Part shown: in pieces, positions 42,289-53,908 of the stretch
How the letters are laid out: each line of letters starts with the position of its first letter
Position numbering within the stretch: position 1 is the first letter of the stretch
NCBI RefSeq assembly: GCF_003171515.1
Contig: NC_089396.1
Coordinates: 744,001 to 808,000 of the forward strand
Reading direction: 5' to 3'
DNA from: Pyrenophora tritici-repentis
Taxonomy: Eukaryota; Ascomycota; Dothideomycetes; Pleosporales; Pleosporaceae
Length of the DNA stretch: 64,000 nt
The notes under the pieces: generated by a model
Database searches by the model: none
Seen by the model: only the letters and a program-made list of their open reading frames with translations
Told to the model about the DNA's origin: nothing
Translations under genes and position numbers: made by a program

Positions 42289-44421
42289 ATGGCTGGCCGA
42301 TTCGTGCGCGCTTCCAAGTACCGTGAGTTGTTGATGCCCAGCCTTGTTTGGTCTAATGTTGACAATGGCAACCAGGTCACGTCTTTGGCAAAGGAACGAA
42401 AAAGGTAGAGTTGAGCTGCAGCTGCATGCATGGGTATATACTAATATCATGTAGGAGCAATGCTACGATAACCTCCGCATCTCCAGAAATGCTTGGGATA
42501 CCAACCTGATCAAGGTCAGCACCTGCACGCGACCAAGGCAGACATGCGCTCACACTCCTAGGCCAATCCGGAATACATTTCAGTCAACTGGGAATCCAGC
42601 GGTGGTGGTGCTTTTGCTGTCATCCCAATCAACGAGCGAGGCCGCGCCCCCGACCAGCTTCCTCTCTTCCGCGGCCACACAGCTGCTGTCCTCGACACCG
42701 ACTGGTACCGTGACACCGTCGACACCTAGGATAGCTGACGGCGCTAACCCTTCGCAGGAGTCCTTTCAATGACTCGCTCATCTCCTCGGCCTCTGACGAC
42801 GGCAAGGTCTTCATCTGGAAGGTGCCCGAAAACTTCACCTTGTACACGGATGCAGAGGAGCCCGCCGATGTCGCGCCTGTTGCGAAGCTTAGCGGCCACA
42901 TGAGGTGCGATCATACGCTTCAGTCTCAAAGCACATCTAACGTTTGTGTAGGAAAGTTGGCCACGTCCTCTTCAACACGGCTGCCGAGAACGTCCTTGCT
43001 AGTTCATCTGGCGACTACACTGTAAAGGTCTGGGACGTTGAGGCTGGTACGCCGCAGCTTACTCTCAAGCACAATGACATTGTGCAGTCGCTTTCCTGGA
43101 GCGCCGATGGATCCATGTTGGTCACTACAAGCCGCGACAAGAAGCTGCGCATATGGGATGTGCGTCAGGAAAAGCCTGCCCAGGAAGTGCCCGGTCACCC
43201 TGGCGCAAAGAACAGCCGCTGTGTATGGATGGGCGAAACTGACCGTATCGCGACCACGGGTTTCTCGCGCATGAGCGATCGTCAGCTCGGTCTCTGGGAC
43301 CCGCGCAACCCCAAGGAGCCTATTGGCGGCTTCCAGATTCTCGATTCCATCTCTGGTGTCTGCATGCCCTTCTGGGACGACGGCACCCAGTGCTTGTACC
43401 TTGCTGGAAAGGGGTACGTACATTTTAACAAGCACGCAAATAGGTTGCTAACTGTGTCAGTGACGGCAACATCCGCTACTACGAATACGAAAACGACAAG
43501 TTTGAGTACCTCTCCGAGTACAAGTCCGGCGACCCACAGCGCGGTATTGCCTTCCTTCCCAAGCGGGGTATCAACCTGCACGAGAACGAAGTCCTCCGCT
43601 GCTTCAAGACCGTCGCCGATGCCTACGTCGAGCCCGTATCCTTCATCGTCCCCCGCCGATCCGAGATGTTCCAGAGCGACATCTACCCGCCTACGACTGG
43701 TCTCAAGGCTGGTGTCTCCGCCAAGGAGTGGTTTGGCGGTAAGACCGCGATGCCCCCCAAGATCTCGCTCGAGAGCGTGTACGAAGGTGAGGCGCCAAAG
43801 GAGGTGGAGAACGACTACAAGCCACAGCAGATGTCGCCTGTCAAGGCTGAGCCGCCCAAGCCGGCACCTGAGCCTACACCCATTGCTTCTCGTGGCCCTC
43901 CCCCAGCAATGAAAGACCACAAGGACTCGATGGCGTCAGCAGCTTCCAAGTTCGCTGACAAGGACGAGGCATCGGACAACGAAAGCGCTTCAAGTTTTGA
44001 GGAGATTCCGAAGCCAGCGGACCGCCGCACGTTTACTGCCGCACGACAGGAAGAGAAGACCAGGGGCCCCGTCATGACCAAAGAGCCCGAGGCAGTCAAG
44101 CCAACTCCTACTCATACCCCTACACCATCCGTATCCAGGTCTGCCGCACCCGCAGCATCTTCCCCCGCCTCCACCACTGCGTCTACCTCGACACCCAGCT
44201 CTGGCGGCCCCGCCACTGCCCTTCGTGATGCCTTGGGTGATATCAAGTCCCAGCTTGAGCAGCAGAACAAGGTCATGTCAGACCAATCTGACCAGATTGC
44301 AATCCTGCTCCGAGAGGTTTCTCATCTCAAGAGCAAGGTCGCTGCTGCGGAACCTTCTGATCGCGAAAAGGACGAGCGCATCAGGCAGCTTGAGCTTGAG
44401 CTTGAGGAGGCCAGGTCTTGA
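42289..44421 (+). CDS. CRN1: Coronin, actin-binding WD40 protein
   Basis: Seven exons (42289-42322, 42376-42404, 42455-42514, 42562-42704, 42758-42904, 42952-43413, 43461-44421) join in frame to 611 residues. The N-terminus MAGRFVRASKYRHVFG, with the following ESCYDNLRI-like segment (EQCYDNLRISRNAWDTN), is diagnostic of coronins. WD repeats build the seven-bladed propeller (LFRGHTAAVLDTDW, SSSGDYTVKVWD, RDKKLRIWDVR). The coronin extension includes SFIVPRRSEMFQSDIYP, then an acidic Pro/Ser/Thr-rich unique region and a C-terminal coiled coil (LGDIKSQLEQQNKVM ... ELELEEARS) for oligomerisation. It binds F-actin and coordinates Arp2/3 at cortical patches. The many tiny 5' exons are typical of the fungal gene. 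Intact. Confidence 0.95.
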
Positions 44422-45875
44422 ACATCAAGGTCCTAGTCGGCATATCCAATGCTGACGAACCTAGGAATCTGATTGAAGGCTTTACGCACTTGGTCAATCG
44501 CATAACTCTTTCCGAGAAGCCTTCAGTTGGATAGACATTGCTCGGAGTTCTGTGCAGCGAATCATTCTTGATGGGGCAGGGCCTTCTTGTGGATAGGACA
44601 GTCGGAGTCGAGCGTGTAGTGTGTGTGTGCTGATAGGAGACTGTCTCGTGTATGCGTATCTTAGGTGTATTCTTGTCGATAAGCTTGCTTTTATTAGCAA
44701 GGTGTTTGGGTTAGCGGCATTTTGTATCATACAAAAACAAAACATCCATCACTTTTTCAGACTTGCGGTCCAAAGTTCCTTCTGTTTGCTGTGCCTGTCA
44801 CGAGTAAAGTTGGGGTTATGACACTATGCCGAATGGGGCTACAAGGCATGGCTCTGAACCTCACATCACTCGCCCTTCTGCTTCCTCCTTCACCTCACGC
44901 ACCAAAACCTGTATCTAGTTTCACAAACACCTATCCCTAATCCTTACACTTTCATTTTATGTCGCGCAGCTGAGCGCAACGCTTGGCTTTTTGTATATGT
45001 CTTATTTATGCCATAGAAACAGTTCTATGATTGTGGGTTCAGCTCCTCTCTCACTACGGGTTATAGCGGTGGAATGATACAGGGAAGGACAGCAGTAGTT
45101 CATCAACAGACACTATCTTCTTTTGCATTGTCCGGGTCTAGTATTCCTCAATATCCATCATTATGGTCTACCGCTTTTTTTTCTCCGATCGACTGCACAC
45201 ATATCTCATTTTCATTTCCTTCTCCGTCCAATATCATACCCTCTACGCGTTCTATATGTGTCTGGGGTTCATTCTACGAACTTCCAATTCTGACGGCTTT
45301 TGTTGTCGTGTTTCCCTGCTTCTGTTTGTGTTGTGTGGGCGCGCTCAGGCAATGAGCTTTTAGAACTCTGTCCGAGTGCGACTTGATCATTCTGTCGCTT
45401 CCTTTTTTTCCGATTTGATAGGCCAATTTGATAGGCAGACATTATGGCAAGCTTGCTATTGCAATTTCTCATACTTGCGCATCATCACATCGCATCATGG
45501 CTGACCAATTGGTTCTGGTTGTACACGCAATGCGCGCAACTTTCCTCAGTGCACGTGGGTACCCAAAGCACAAAAGGCCAGTCATACACCTATGCGCAGA
45601 ACAACTTGCGCATGATTGCCTATCTAGGTATTCATTTCACATTTCATCGCCCCAATTCGGGGTATACGCTAGCCTCCTATGGAATCATCACTGATCACCT
45701 TCGCCACTCTGAGAGCTTCCCAATACAAATAAATAGCGCACCTCCTGCTGCTTCCAAACACCATCTTTGACCGCGCAAACTCCCCAGAGAGCTTCAAGAT
45801 CTCAGCTAAGAGCACCGCAGGTATGTCATATCACCACCGGACAACATTGGATGAATGCTAATGAGCTGTAGCGAA
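44422..45875. other. Intergenic region between coronin and the zinc-finger gene
   Basis: Coronin 3' UTR plus the promoter and leader of the next gene. A probable leader intron (GTATGT at about 45822 to TAG at 45872) lies just before the start codon at 45876. Open frames near 45.4-45.8 kb have no features of real genes. Confidence 0.5.
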
Positions 45876-48800
45876 ATGCGGCAGCGTCGTAGTTCAAAGA
45901 CGATGCAGCAGCCACATACTCCAGAGATGCAAACTGCAAGGGCCGACACGTCTTCTTTGACCACGCTTCCCAGCTCCCCGCCGACGGGTAACTCTGGACG
46001 CCCTTATGCTACACCGCACAGCGCAGCGCAAGATAAAGCAATGAACGACCTCGACCCAGACTCGGACTCCGATGATCCCAAGTCTAGTAAAGAGCAAACG
46101 TGCCCGGGCTGTGACAACACGTACTTGAATGCAGCTGCACTAAATGTATACGCCTTTTGTTCGACACTGACTTTTCTCTTGCTAACATACGAGTAGGGGC
46201 ACCTAGCAGACAGGAGGTCGCTTTGCGGAAGAAATCTCCACGAAGCTTCAATCTTCAAGAAGGTCTGGTGTTGTCCACGATGCGGTGTACAGATGGGCAA
46301 GAAGTACTCTACAGAGGTTCGTGATGCACTGATCCGGTTATCGTACACGCTACTGACACCACAAATAGCGCCACATCAAAGACTCTTGCTGGAAAGTTTG
46401 CAACGAGTGCTGCGAATCTGGGAAAGCTACATGTGACGCCATCCATAGCAACAAACCATGCACACACTGTACTGATGAGGGTAAGCCCTGCACCAAGCGC
46501 ACTGGACTGCTGGAAAACTGCGAACCAGAGATGAACATGATTCCTATCGAACATGCACTGCACATCGCCCCAAAGTCGACCAAGAATGGAGCCATACCCG
46601 GTGGTAGACGCTTGCATGGTAAGCGAAAAGCCGTCACATCGCCAGAGCCCACCTCGGATGTCACGCATGAGACCAAACGCCCAGCAGTCTTGAAGAAGAA
46701 AGGGAACACTACGCCATCCCGTTCGCCTCTTCCTTCAACACCAAAGCTGTCTCCGGACATTGCAGGGGCCACGCAAGAGCAGGCGCGTCTATGGCGGGAT
46801 GATCAAGGTTCGCTCCCTAAGGATGATCAAGGTGCGCTCCCTAAGCATGATCAAGGTGCGCTCCCTAAGCATGATCAAGGTAAGCTCCCTAAGTTGCCCA
46901 TCCTAAGCAGCTGCTAACGAATACAAGAACCTCAGCCTGACAGAGTCGGTCTTCCAGGCCCGCGCAGCACCTTCACTCCAACCCTAATTCAAGAGCTGGA
47001 AGCCCAGCGTCTGCAGTTACAGCAAGCTCAACGGTTCCCAACCGGAAAGAATGGTGCACAGCAGCTGAATTCGAACTACCCACACATGCAGCTCATACAG
47101 CAAAGCCAGGGTTCAGCAGTCCCATCTGGATATCAGTACCAAACTCAACCTTGGTCATATCAGCCAGGCGGCGGCGTCCCAAGTAACGACCTCCCAATGC
47201 GCAATCTTGCTGCCAACATGCCGCTGGATGATGACACGGCCCACAAGCAACTGAGTGCCACTGTTCATAAGCTCCAACATGAGATGCAACGTTTGAAAGG
47301 CTTCGAGGGTCATATTCCTGCTGCCATGAGAGCAAAACCTCCGGTTCCAAACAACATCCAGCCATCAATGAGCAACTTGAACACCTTTGATCCCGAATTC
47401 AACTACGCACCTGGTACTATGTCGGGCGTTGAGCGTTTCCGTCGTGCACAGAATCAAGACATAGATGGCTTTCCTGCTGCTGTCAATAGTGCTCCTGGAT
47501 CACATATGCCTTCGCGCCAGTCTTCGCCTTTTCCCCTACATCATCGACGTCGCTTGTCAACTCACAGGATGTCTTCCTTACAGCAACAGGAACTGGGTGC
47601 ACTGTCCAACATCGTGGCGAAGGAATCCATTGTGCGAAATTCTACCAAGCCGGTATGTGTAATGACCTCCTCTCCTGTCTTCAAGTTACTGACTAGAACA
47701 GATTGCCATGCAACGCTCCACCACTCCGACCCCGGACAAGAAAGCACCCTACATGAGGCTCAAGATTCACAGCAACACGTACGATATCAACGGTAACCCC
47801 ATCTTCTCGATCCTCACAATGCGTGCTTCGCAGAAGTTTGGCCCTCGTCTCGATGCCTACTGTCAACACCGTAAGAAGCAGTATGGCGTAGATTGGGATT
47901 TCTTCTACCAGTACTGGAGACATGATCAAGGTATACGGTTCATCAAAATCGAGTACGACATGGCCCCCGTAGATGTGTACGACAAGGAATTCCCCCTTCT
48001 CAGGCTGCAAGACATGGGCACGATCATGGTTGCAAGGGCCAAGCCGCGTGTCCTGACGGGTGTCCAGAACGATGGAACAAACATGTTTTCGCCAATGGAC
48101 TCGCAAGTTTCGGAGGAAATCGTCGACATCACAGACGGCGAGACCCAGATCTACCAAGACGCCGGTACAATCACGCAGTGGCACCGTGACGTGGAGAGCA
48201 AGATGACCGAGCTAAGCATGCAGGTCAACAACCTCAACGCCGAGTTGGCAACTCAAAAGAGGGCGACGGAGCAGCAGACATGCATCGCCAAACAGTTGGA
48301 ACTTGAAAACAGAGACTTGACAAGGAACAACCACATGCTCAACGGCTTGCTCGGCGCTGGCGGTCGACCTCCCATGCCGAAAGTCGCGAACCAGCAGCCC
48401 GTCCCTACTCAACGTTACCACACCCGACGCCCTTCAATCTCAGCCCCTCCGTACCAAACCTCGTTTGCTTCGCATCAGATCAACCCCCATATGATGCACA
48501 ACTTACCGTCGCAACCGTCGCAACCGTACTTGCAACCCAGCCCCTTCTATCCTGGCCAGTTCACCGCCATCAACAGCAATGATTACAACAGCAACAACAA
48601 CGTTGCCGATGCCCGCGACCGCCTTCCCAGTCATAGCGCCGGTCCGACCGAGCCCTTCCCCGACTACGACGAAAGCAAGGTCACAGACGATGCGCTGAGG
48701 CTGCTGATCGGCAGGACCCCCGGACCTGAGCTGGATAATCTTAACATGAAGCAGATCTTGGAGCAGCATGGGGTTGGCCCGTTGAGTGCCAGGGCCACGA

Positions 48801-48943
48801 TGTTCGCAGAGCAGATGGGTTGGACTAGGCCTAAGGTTAAGGTTGAGAAGGATGACGGTGAGGAAGACGAAGACGATGAGGAGGGAGATGAGGAAGGCGA
48901 CGAGGAGGAAGACGGTGAGGAAGATGGAGAGATTGCGGAGTAG
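45876..48943 (+). CDS. C2H2 plus Zn2Cys6-like zinc-finger regulator
   Basis: Five exons (45876-46145, 46197-46316, 46369-46879, 46928-47652, 47702-48943) give 955 residues. The start at 45876 follows a likely leader intron; an upstream in-frame ATG at 45855 would add seven residues. The N-terminal third has two Cys/His fingers rebuilt by splicing (CPGCDNTYLNAAALNGHL; CCPRCGVQMGKKYSTERH) and then a cluster spaced like a fungal binuclear Zn2Cys6 domain (CNECCESGKATC ... CTHCTDEGKPC). Next come four DDQGALPK-type octapeptide repeats, a Gln-rich region with a coiled coil, a conserved-looking globular segment (about YDINGNPIFSILTMRASQ to LQDMGTIMVAR) and a highly acidic C-terminus. Nuclear regulator is the best reading; targets are unknown. 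The second intron has the donor GTTCGT. Confidence 0.8.
46798..46893 (+). repeat. Four 24-bp coding repeats, the last containing a splice donor
   Basis: Units at 46798, 46822, 46846 and 46870, each GAT/CAT-GATCAAGG-...-CTCCCTAAG. Copies 1-3 have GGTTCG or GGTGCG where copy 4 has GGTAAG, which serves as the 5' splice site at 46880. The intron ends at 46927. Confidence 0.9.
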
Positions 48944-49654
48944 GCTGGTGAGCAAAGAGACGTGACGCGTCCGATGCCGCAGAAGGCAACCGAAGGCGTG
49001 ATTGAAGTTGGTATCCTTTGAGATGCAGGCTAGTAATGTGGTAGCTCTGAGTAAATCCTCATGGGTATCATAATTCAGCTACTCAACCACGAGTGAGTAA
49101 TCACGGATAAATGTACGAATACAAGCATCATGCTCAGATTGCTTTCTTCTTGTGTCTTCTCAACGTGATGGTGAATAAAAGGTGTACAGGTACTACTTAC
49201 AATCGAAACAAACGCTCCATATCCGCTCGCACTCATCTTCCTCGACATGTATGAAACTCGTATTTCCCTTCCTTCTTTTCTCGTCTTATCTCATCACTTC
49301 TGTTCATCTTCTTCACCGCACACTAAACAGATGTCTCTTGTATAATGATATCATTACTCTTCATATCCAATCTCTAGCCATGACGGCTATCCATTAATCT
49401 AGGGTGTGTAGTTGATAAGGTTATAGGTTTACTTCCTATCGTATTCAATGCCAGACCTCAGTAATGCGAAAGACCAACTCCAACAACCATCCCAGAAAAC
49501 GATTTGACTCCGATGACGATCGTATGCTCCGCTAACAAAAGAACGCCATGCCAATGCGCCTGAAAACAAGAACGTGGGGCGAGGCAAAAGGGTAATGTAC
49601 CGGTACCTCCCTCCCCAAAACCCCATCAAAAACGTACCATCCCCCATCTATTCC
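48944..49654. other. Convergent intergenic region
   Basis: Lies between the 3' ends of the zinc-finger gene and the minus-strand phosphatase gene. I see 3' UTR-like A/T-rich sequence and no gene. Confidence 0.5.
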
Positions 49655-50906
49655 TCATACCCCCCCCTCCTTCCCACACTTGACATGCACAATTCTCCTC
49701 TCACCCTTCCCATCTACAACCGCCGCCGTCAACTTGCCTCCACTCGCACACCCCGTATCCAGTCCCCACGAGTACTCATGTAAATTAAGCCCCTTTTTTC
49801 TATTATGCCCATACACGACCGTCGTCGTCTCGCCATGCTTCATCTTCTCCTGGCGATGATTCCAAAACTTCTCCCACGGCGTGCCTCCGTGCTTTGAACT
49901 AGGGATGCGGGTTTTGAGGTCGATGCTGCGCATGTTCATGACGTGGAAGGGGTCTTGGTCTTCGAGGGGGGGTGTCGGGGACGAGACCGGCGTGGACGGC
50001 TACGAGGGTTGTTGTGGAGGAGGAGGAAGTGCTGGTGCTGTGGTGTTTGGAGGGGATGGGGATTTGACCGACGCGGAGGATGACCGGGCAGTGGGAGAGG
50101 TAGGAAATTTGTTTCTTGGAGAATTGTTTGGCTAGGCGGCGGAGGGCGGGGTTGGCGTGCGCAGATGCTGTGGCGGACTCGTGGTCGGCGTCGTCGAGGA
50201 AAGATATTGTGGCGTCTTCGTCCTCTGGCATGACGAGCATGTGGCGGTCTTGTGCTTCGGCGATGGAAAGCAGGAGTTTGTCCTCCCAGTTTCCGCGCAC
50301 GCACGATGCGCCGACTTTCTGCGCGACTTTGATAACGCCGGCGGAATCAGGGCCCTTGGCTATCATGTCGCCGACGAGCACAACATGATCGTGTTTAGAG
50401 TTGAAGTCTACCTTTTTGAGGAGGTGCTCGAGTTCTTGTTTGCAGCCGTGTACGTCGCCGATGAAGATGAGGCGATTGTTGTGTTTGGGAAGGTGCTGCT
50501 CGTCCATGTCGCTAACTTGTATCATGCCTTTGAATTCCGGGCGCACGTTGTTTCCGTAGCTCATGGTGGGTTTGTTGTCCATAAGGAAGAGTTCTGCTTT
50601 TTGGGCGGCGCGCCGGGGGCCAAAGTGCGTCCACCAACTTATTAAGAAGAGGATGAAGATGACGAGGTATGTTAGGCTGTGTCGTTTTATGCGCCGCGGT
50701 ATCCGGTCGCTGGTCCGTGTGATTGCGGCTTGGAGTTTTGGCGGGATTAGGAAATCGTCGTCGCGTCTGTAGAAAGCGTCTTCTTCGTCGGATACATCGA
50801 GGTCGTCGCGATAGTCTGGGATCTGCTCAATGAGTGGGCGTGGCCGGTTTTGCGCATACGCCGGCTGTTGCGGTTGGTCGCGGTACGTCATCGGTGTTGA
50901 CGACAT
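49655..50906 (-). CDS. PPN2: PPN2-like metallophosphatase with N-terminal anchor, frameshifted in a C run
   Basis: A PPP-fold phosphoesterase with a cytosolic N-tail, one transmembrane segment (about residues 79-93, LTYLVIFILFLISWW) and the metal-binding motifs GDVHG, VGDMIAKGPDS, RGNWED, AVHAGL and, after the shift, VVYGHNRKKGL. This architecture matches the yeast vacuolar endopolyphosphatase Ppn2 and relatives; a role in polyphosphate cleavage is inferred. The frame is open from 50906 to a run of seven G on the plus strand at 49966-49972. From there the matching sequence (MNMRSIDLKTRIP and onward) continues in another frame to the stop at 49655. One C fewer would restore one frame. No intron consensus explains the jump. 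Either an assembly homopolymer error or a genuine recent mutation. About 416 residues in total if continuous. Confidence 0.85.
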
Positions 50907-51395
50907 TGTTTGGTTCGTTGTACCTGAATGTACGGTGAAGATGTATGGTTAAGGGTAATGATAGGGCGAATGTCTTTAATGCTAATCGATAAGCGTATTC
51001 ATAGAGTACTGGCTAGCCAAGTGATTCGTGTCAGCAGTGAGGCTGCTCTTTTCAAGGCGGAAAGAGCAAGGCAAAGGCCGCTTTCATAACAATTCCCATC
51101 CCCTGCCCGTTTCGCCTTGTCGCAGACCTCTAGCGGGCTCTTGAGGTCCCGGGCCTTGTTGCCGCCACCAACGGCCTTGGCAGGACCCTCTTTTGCTAGG
51201 CTAGGGGCAATTCCAAGCAAAGTGAGGCTTGTTTTGAGGACAAAGTAAAAGTGGTGCACGTTGCACGTAGCCTGGAGGCTTTTCGTATGAGGTGGTGTTA
51301 CATATCGCGACATTGCCGCCTTGACTGCGCTAGTGCAATCAGGTAACTATCAGGTGCAATCACACCCTAACCATCACTTCACCTCCACCTCAACC
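50907..51395. other. Divergent intergenic region
   Basis: Promoter region between the phosphatase gene (minus strand) and the small GTPase gene (plus strand). No other gene is supported. Confidence 0.5.
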
Positions 51396-52181
51396 ATGCT
51401 GTTCAAGAAATCCACTCCGCCTCCCACTCCCCTGAAGGTTGTCGTCTTGGGGGACTGGAATGTCGGCAAAACATCTTTCATGGACATGGTACATTGATGT
51501 CGCATCACCTACCCATCAGCATCTAACACCTAACCTCAGTTTCTCCACGGAAAGCCGTTTATCCACTACCCTCTTGGTGAAGAAGAAGCCATGTCGCAAC
51601 GTACCATATGTTATGCCAACCAAGACTGGAACCTCTCACTCATGGATCTCGTTACGCCCATTCACATGTCTTCCAAATATCGTGAAGTATTCCACGGGTA
51701 CCTAAGTAGCGCCGATGGTGTCATTCTGCTCTACGATATCACAGACCGGCGTTCGTTTGAGGATCCCAATAGCCCCGAACACAATAACCCTATCAAGGAC
51801 ATGTACGAGGATGGCTTGTATTGTCGCAATAGTGTGTTTACCAGGAAAGGCACCGAAGGCGGGATGGTGGGGTTGAAGAAGCGCTTTGGATGTGTGCTAG
51901 TAGGGAATAAGAGAGATTTGGTTGATCAAGATGAAGACAAGCGGCAAGTCAAGAAGGAGATGGCACAGCAACACGCAGCGAGTCAAGGCTTCAAGCACTT
52001 TGAGATAAGTTCGCTGGACCGAGGAGAGATTGAGCGTGTTATGGAAGCATTGATAGACAGAATCCAGAAAGCGAGATGGATGGATGCACGAGACGTCGAA
52101 GATGGAAAGTCAGATGCTAAGAAAGAGAAGGCGGAGCGAGGCGAAAAGACCTTGATCAGTCGGATCTTGAAGATAAAGTAG
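51396..52181 (+). CDS. Ras-like small GTPase with degenerate switch II
   Basis: Two exons, 51396-51488 and 51540-52181, with a 51-nt intron (GTACAT...TCAG), 244 residues. The P-loop GDWNVGKTS and the base-specificity motif VGNKRDLVD are clear, and LLYDITDRRSFED is the Ras/Rab-type core strand and helix. The G3 motif is degenerate: where DTAGQE is expected the sequence reads MDLVTPIH, keeping the Asp but losing Gly and Gln. G5 reads ISSLDRG. The C-terminus is basic (KKEKAERGEKTLISRILKIK) with no prenylation CaaX Cys. It therefore probably binds GTP but may hydrolyse it slowly, and membrane targeting would be by charge. The subfamily is unclear. Confidence 0.85.
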
Positions 52182-53334
52182 GGCTTTGTGACATTCATAT
52201 CGTTTGGTGGTTGACAACGCAGGTTTGCCCACTGAAGTCCGGGTACCGGCTCGTTAGCTCTACGCTTGCACTTGCTAAACATCAGCACCTTCATCAGCAT
52301 CTACCAGCTCATGTCTCGCGTAAACTAACAAGTTCCAAGTACGGCACCATATAAGCCGGCTGAAACGTTGATCTTTACACTTTCCAAAGACATCCGAGCT
52401 AAAGATGGTACGCGAAAGGCGTCACTCCATACATAGCTACACCGTCTAAGCCGAAATAGGTCTAGCGGCTTCTGGTTGCCGTAAATCACTTTTTGACCCC
52501 AAAGCCACGCCGTCAGCAGATGGTCCACTGAACAGCGCTTGTATCAATTATCTACTACGAGAATCCAATTAAAGTATGAGATTGCCATATGTCCCGAAAC
52601 ATCAGCTCGTATTTGGCTTACACATGAAAACTGGGGTATCAGGCCTCCCCATGATGATCGCATTTGGCCCTTTCCACGACTACTTTGAACACGGCTTCGT
52701 GTTCTCCGTTCGCTATGGTTCTTCATAGGAAATTTTGCTGGCTTTTGTGGCGTTCCGTTTCCGCTTTACCCGTGTCCCGCACCCTTCCCGCAGCAAGTAT
52801 GCTTAGTAGTCATCGGCGATTTTGCTTAGTGAGCTTAATTGTTTCATAGGATCTACATACACTTACTCGGGTTTTGCTATCGGGATATGGTGGTATGACT
52901 CGGTGTATTGTATCTATGGTATAGCTTGATGGCTGGCCAGCTACGTACTCCGTGACATGGAACTAGTAAATGTTCGTTTTTTGAAGCAGGATGGAAATTG
53001 AATGAGCTTGATGACTGGGTATAACGATTGATGAGATATAGTATTAGATATAAAGTTTATCATGGCTACCTGTTCATATTGCAGGCTCATGAGGGCGTGA
53101 GTATACATTAGGTGTATGTCAGTTCAGTGTTAAGGACCCCGATCCCATCGAATACGAGCGCTCCACCCACAACAGTAAAGACAAGGTTCATATGACAAGA
53201 AATCAGTTCAATCGAGCCTTGATCGACCTTGATTCATGCCGTGAACTCCGGTCCAGCTCAGTAAGCCATCCACCTCTTGACACAACGACGTCACCCTCTG
53301 TGTGCGGTGACCAGCTCAAATCCGTTATTCGAAG
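52182..53334. other. Intergenic region
   Basis: GTPase 3' UTR and A/T-rich spacer. Nothing recognisable. Confidence 0.5.
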
Positions 53335-53342
53335 TATATAAG
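53335..53342 (+). promoter_or_regulatory. TATA box of the small secreted protein gene
   Basis: TATATAAG at 53335-53342, about 170 bases upstream of the ATG at 53506. The leader contains a 50-nt intron (53446-53495, GTAAGC...CACTAAC...CCAG). A strong TATA element suits an inducible secreted protein. Confidence 0.6.
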
Positions 53343-53505
53343 AGCACTCCATGAAGAAAATTTCAGAAATCGCCCAACAGCTTCGAGACAACAACACAAC
53401 AGCATCACACAAACACCACACTCAACGCTTTCAACTCATCAACAAGTAAGCCCCCTCCCTCCTCCAACCCTCACCTCACCCACTAACACCCCCAGTACCA
53501 CAACC

Positions 53506-53908
53506 ATGCAACTACCACTCCCACTCCCCATCCTCCTCTCCCTCACCACAACCACCACGGCCCTCTGGATCGCCACAGCAAACATGGACTACCAAACCGC
53601 CACTCCCCGGCGGCGCCATCTTCCCCTCCCCCTTCTGCCAAGTCGGCAAAGGTGACACCGCCGAGCAAGCCCACTCGCAAGCCGCCCGCACCGTCGACGC
53701 CACCGCCATCATCGCCGGCGGCCACTGCGACCAGCTGCCTTACCAGCACACGAACCAGTTGGGCGGGTTCTGGGATGATTATGGAACCGTGTTTTATGTT
53801 GATGGCGATTGGCAGTGGTATTGTAACCCGGGGACGTCGAGTTCGGGGTATTGTGATGCTGGGGATGGTGCGCCGAGGAAGAAGAGGAGTGTGGGGTTTG
53901 AGGGCTAA
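53506..53908 (+). CDS. Small secreted protein, frame shifted by one base in a C run
   Basis: Starts at the ATG right after the leader intron with a clear signal peptide (MQLPLPLPILLSLTTTTTA). The coding sense then passes from this frame to the next (+1) within the C run at 53605-53608. Read straight on, the first frame stops at about 53654. In the other frame a plausible mature part follows (FPSPFCQVGKGD, FWDDYGTVFYVDGDWQWYC, GYCDAGD) to a stop at 53906. One C fewer would make a single frame of about 133 residues with four cysteines. The family is not recognised. Either an assembly error or a recent loss of function. The intact promoter and leader intron argue that it was a functional gene. 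Confidence 0.65.
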
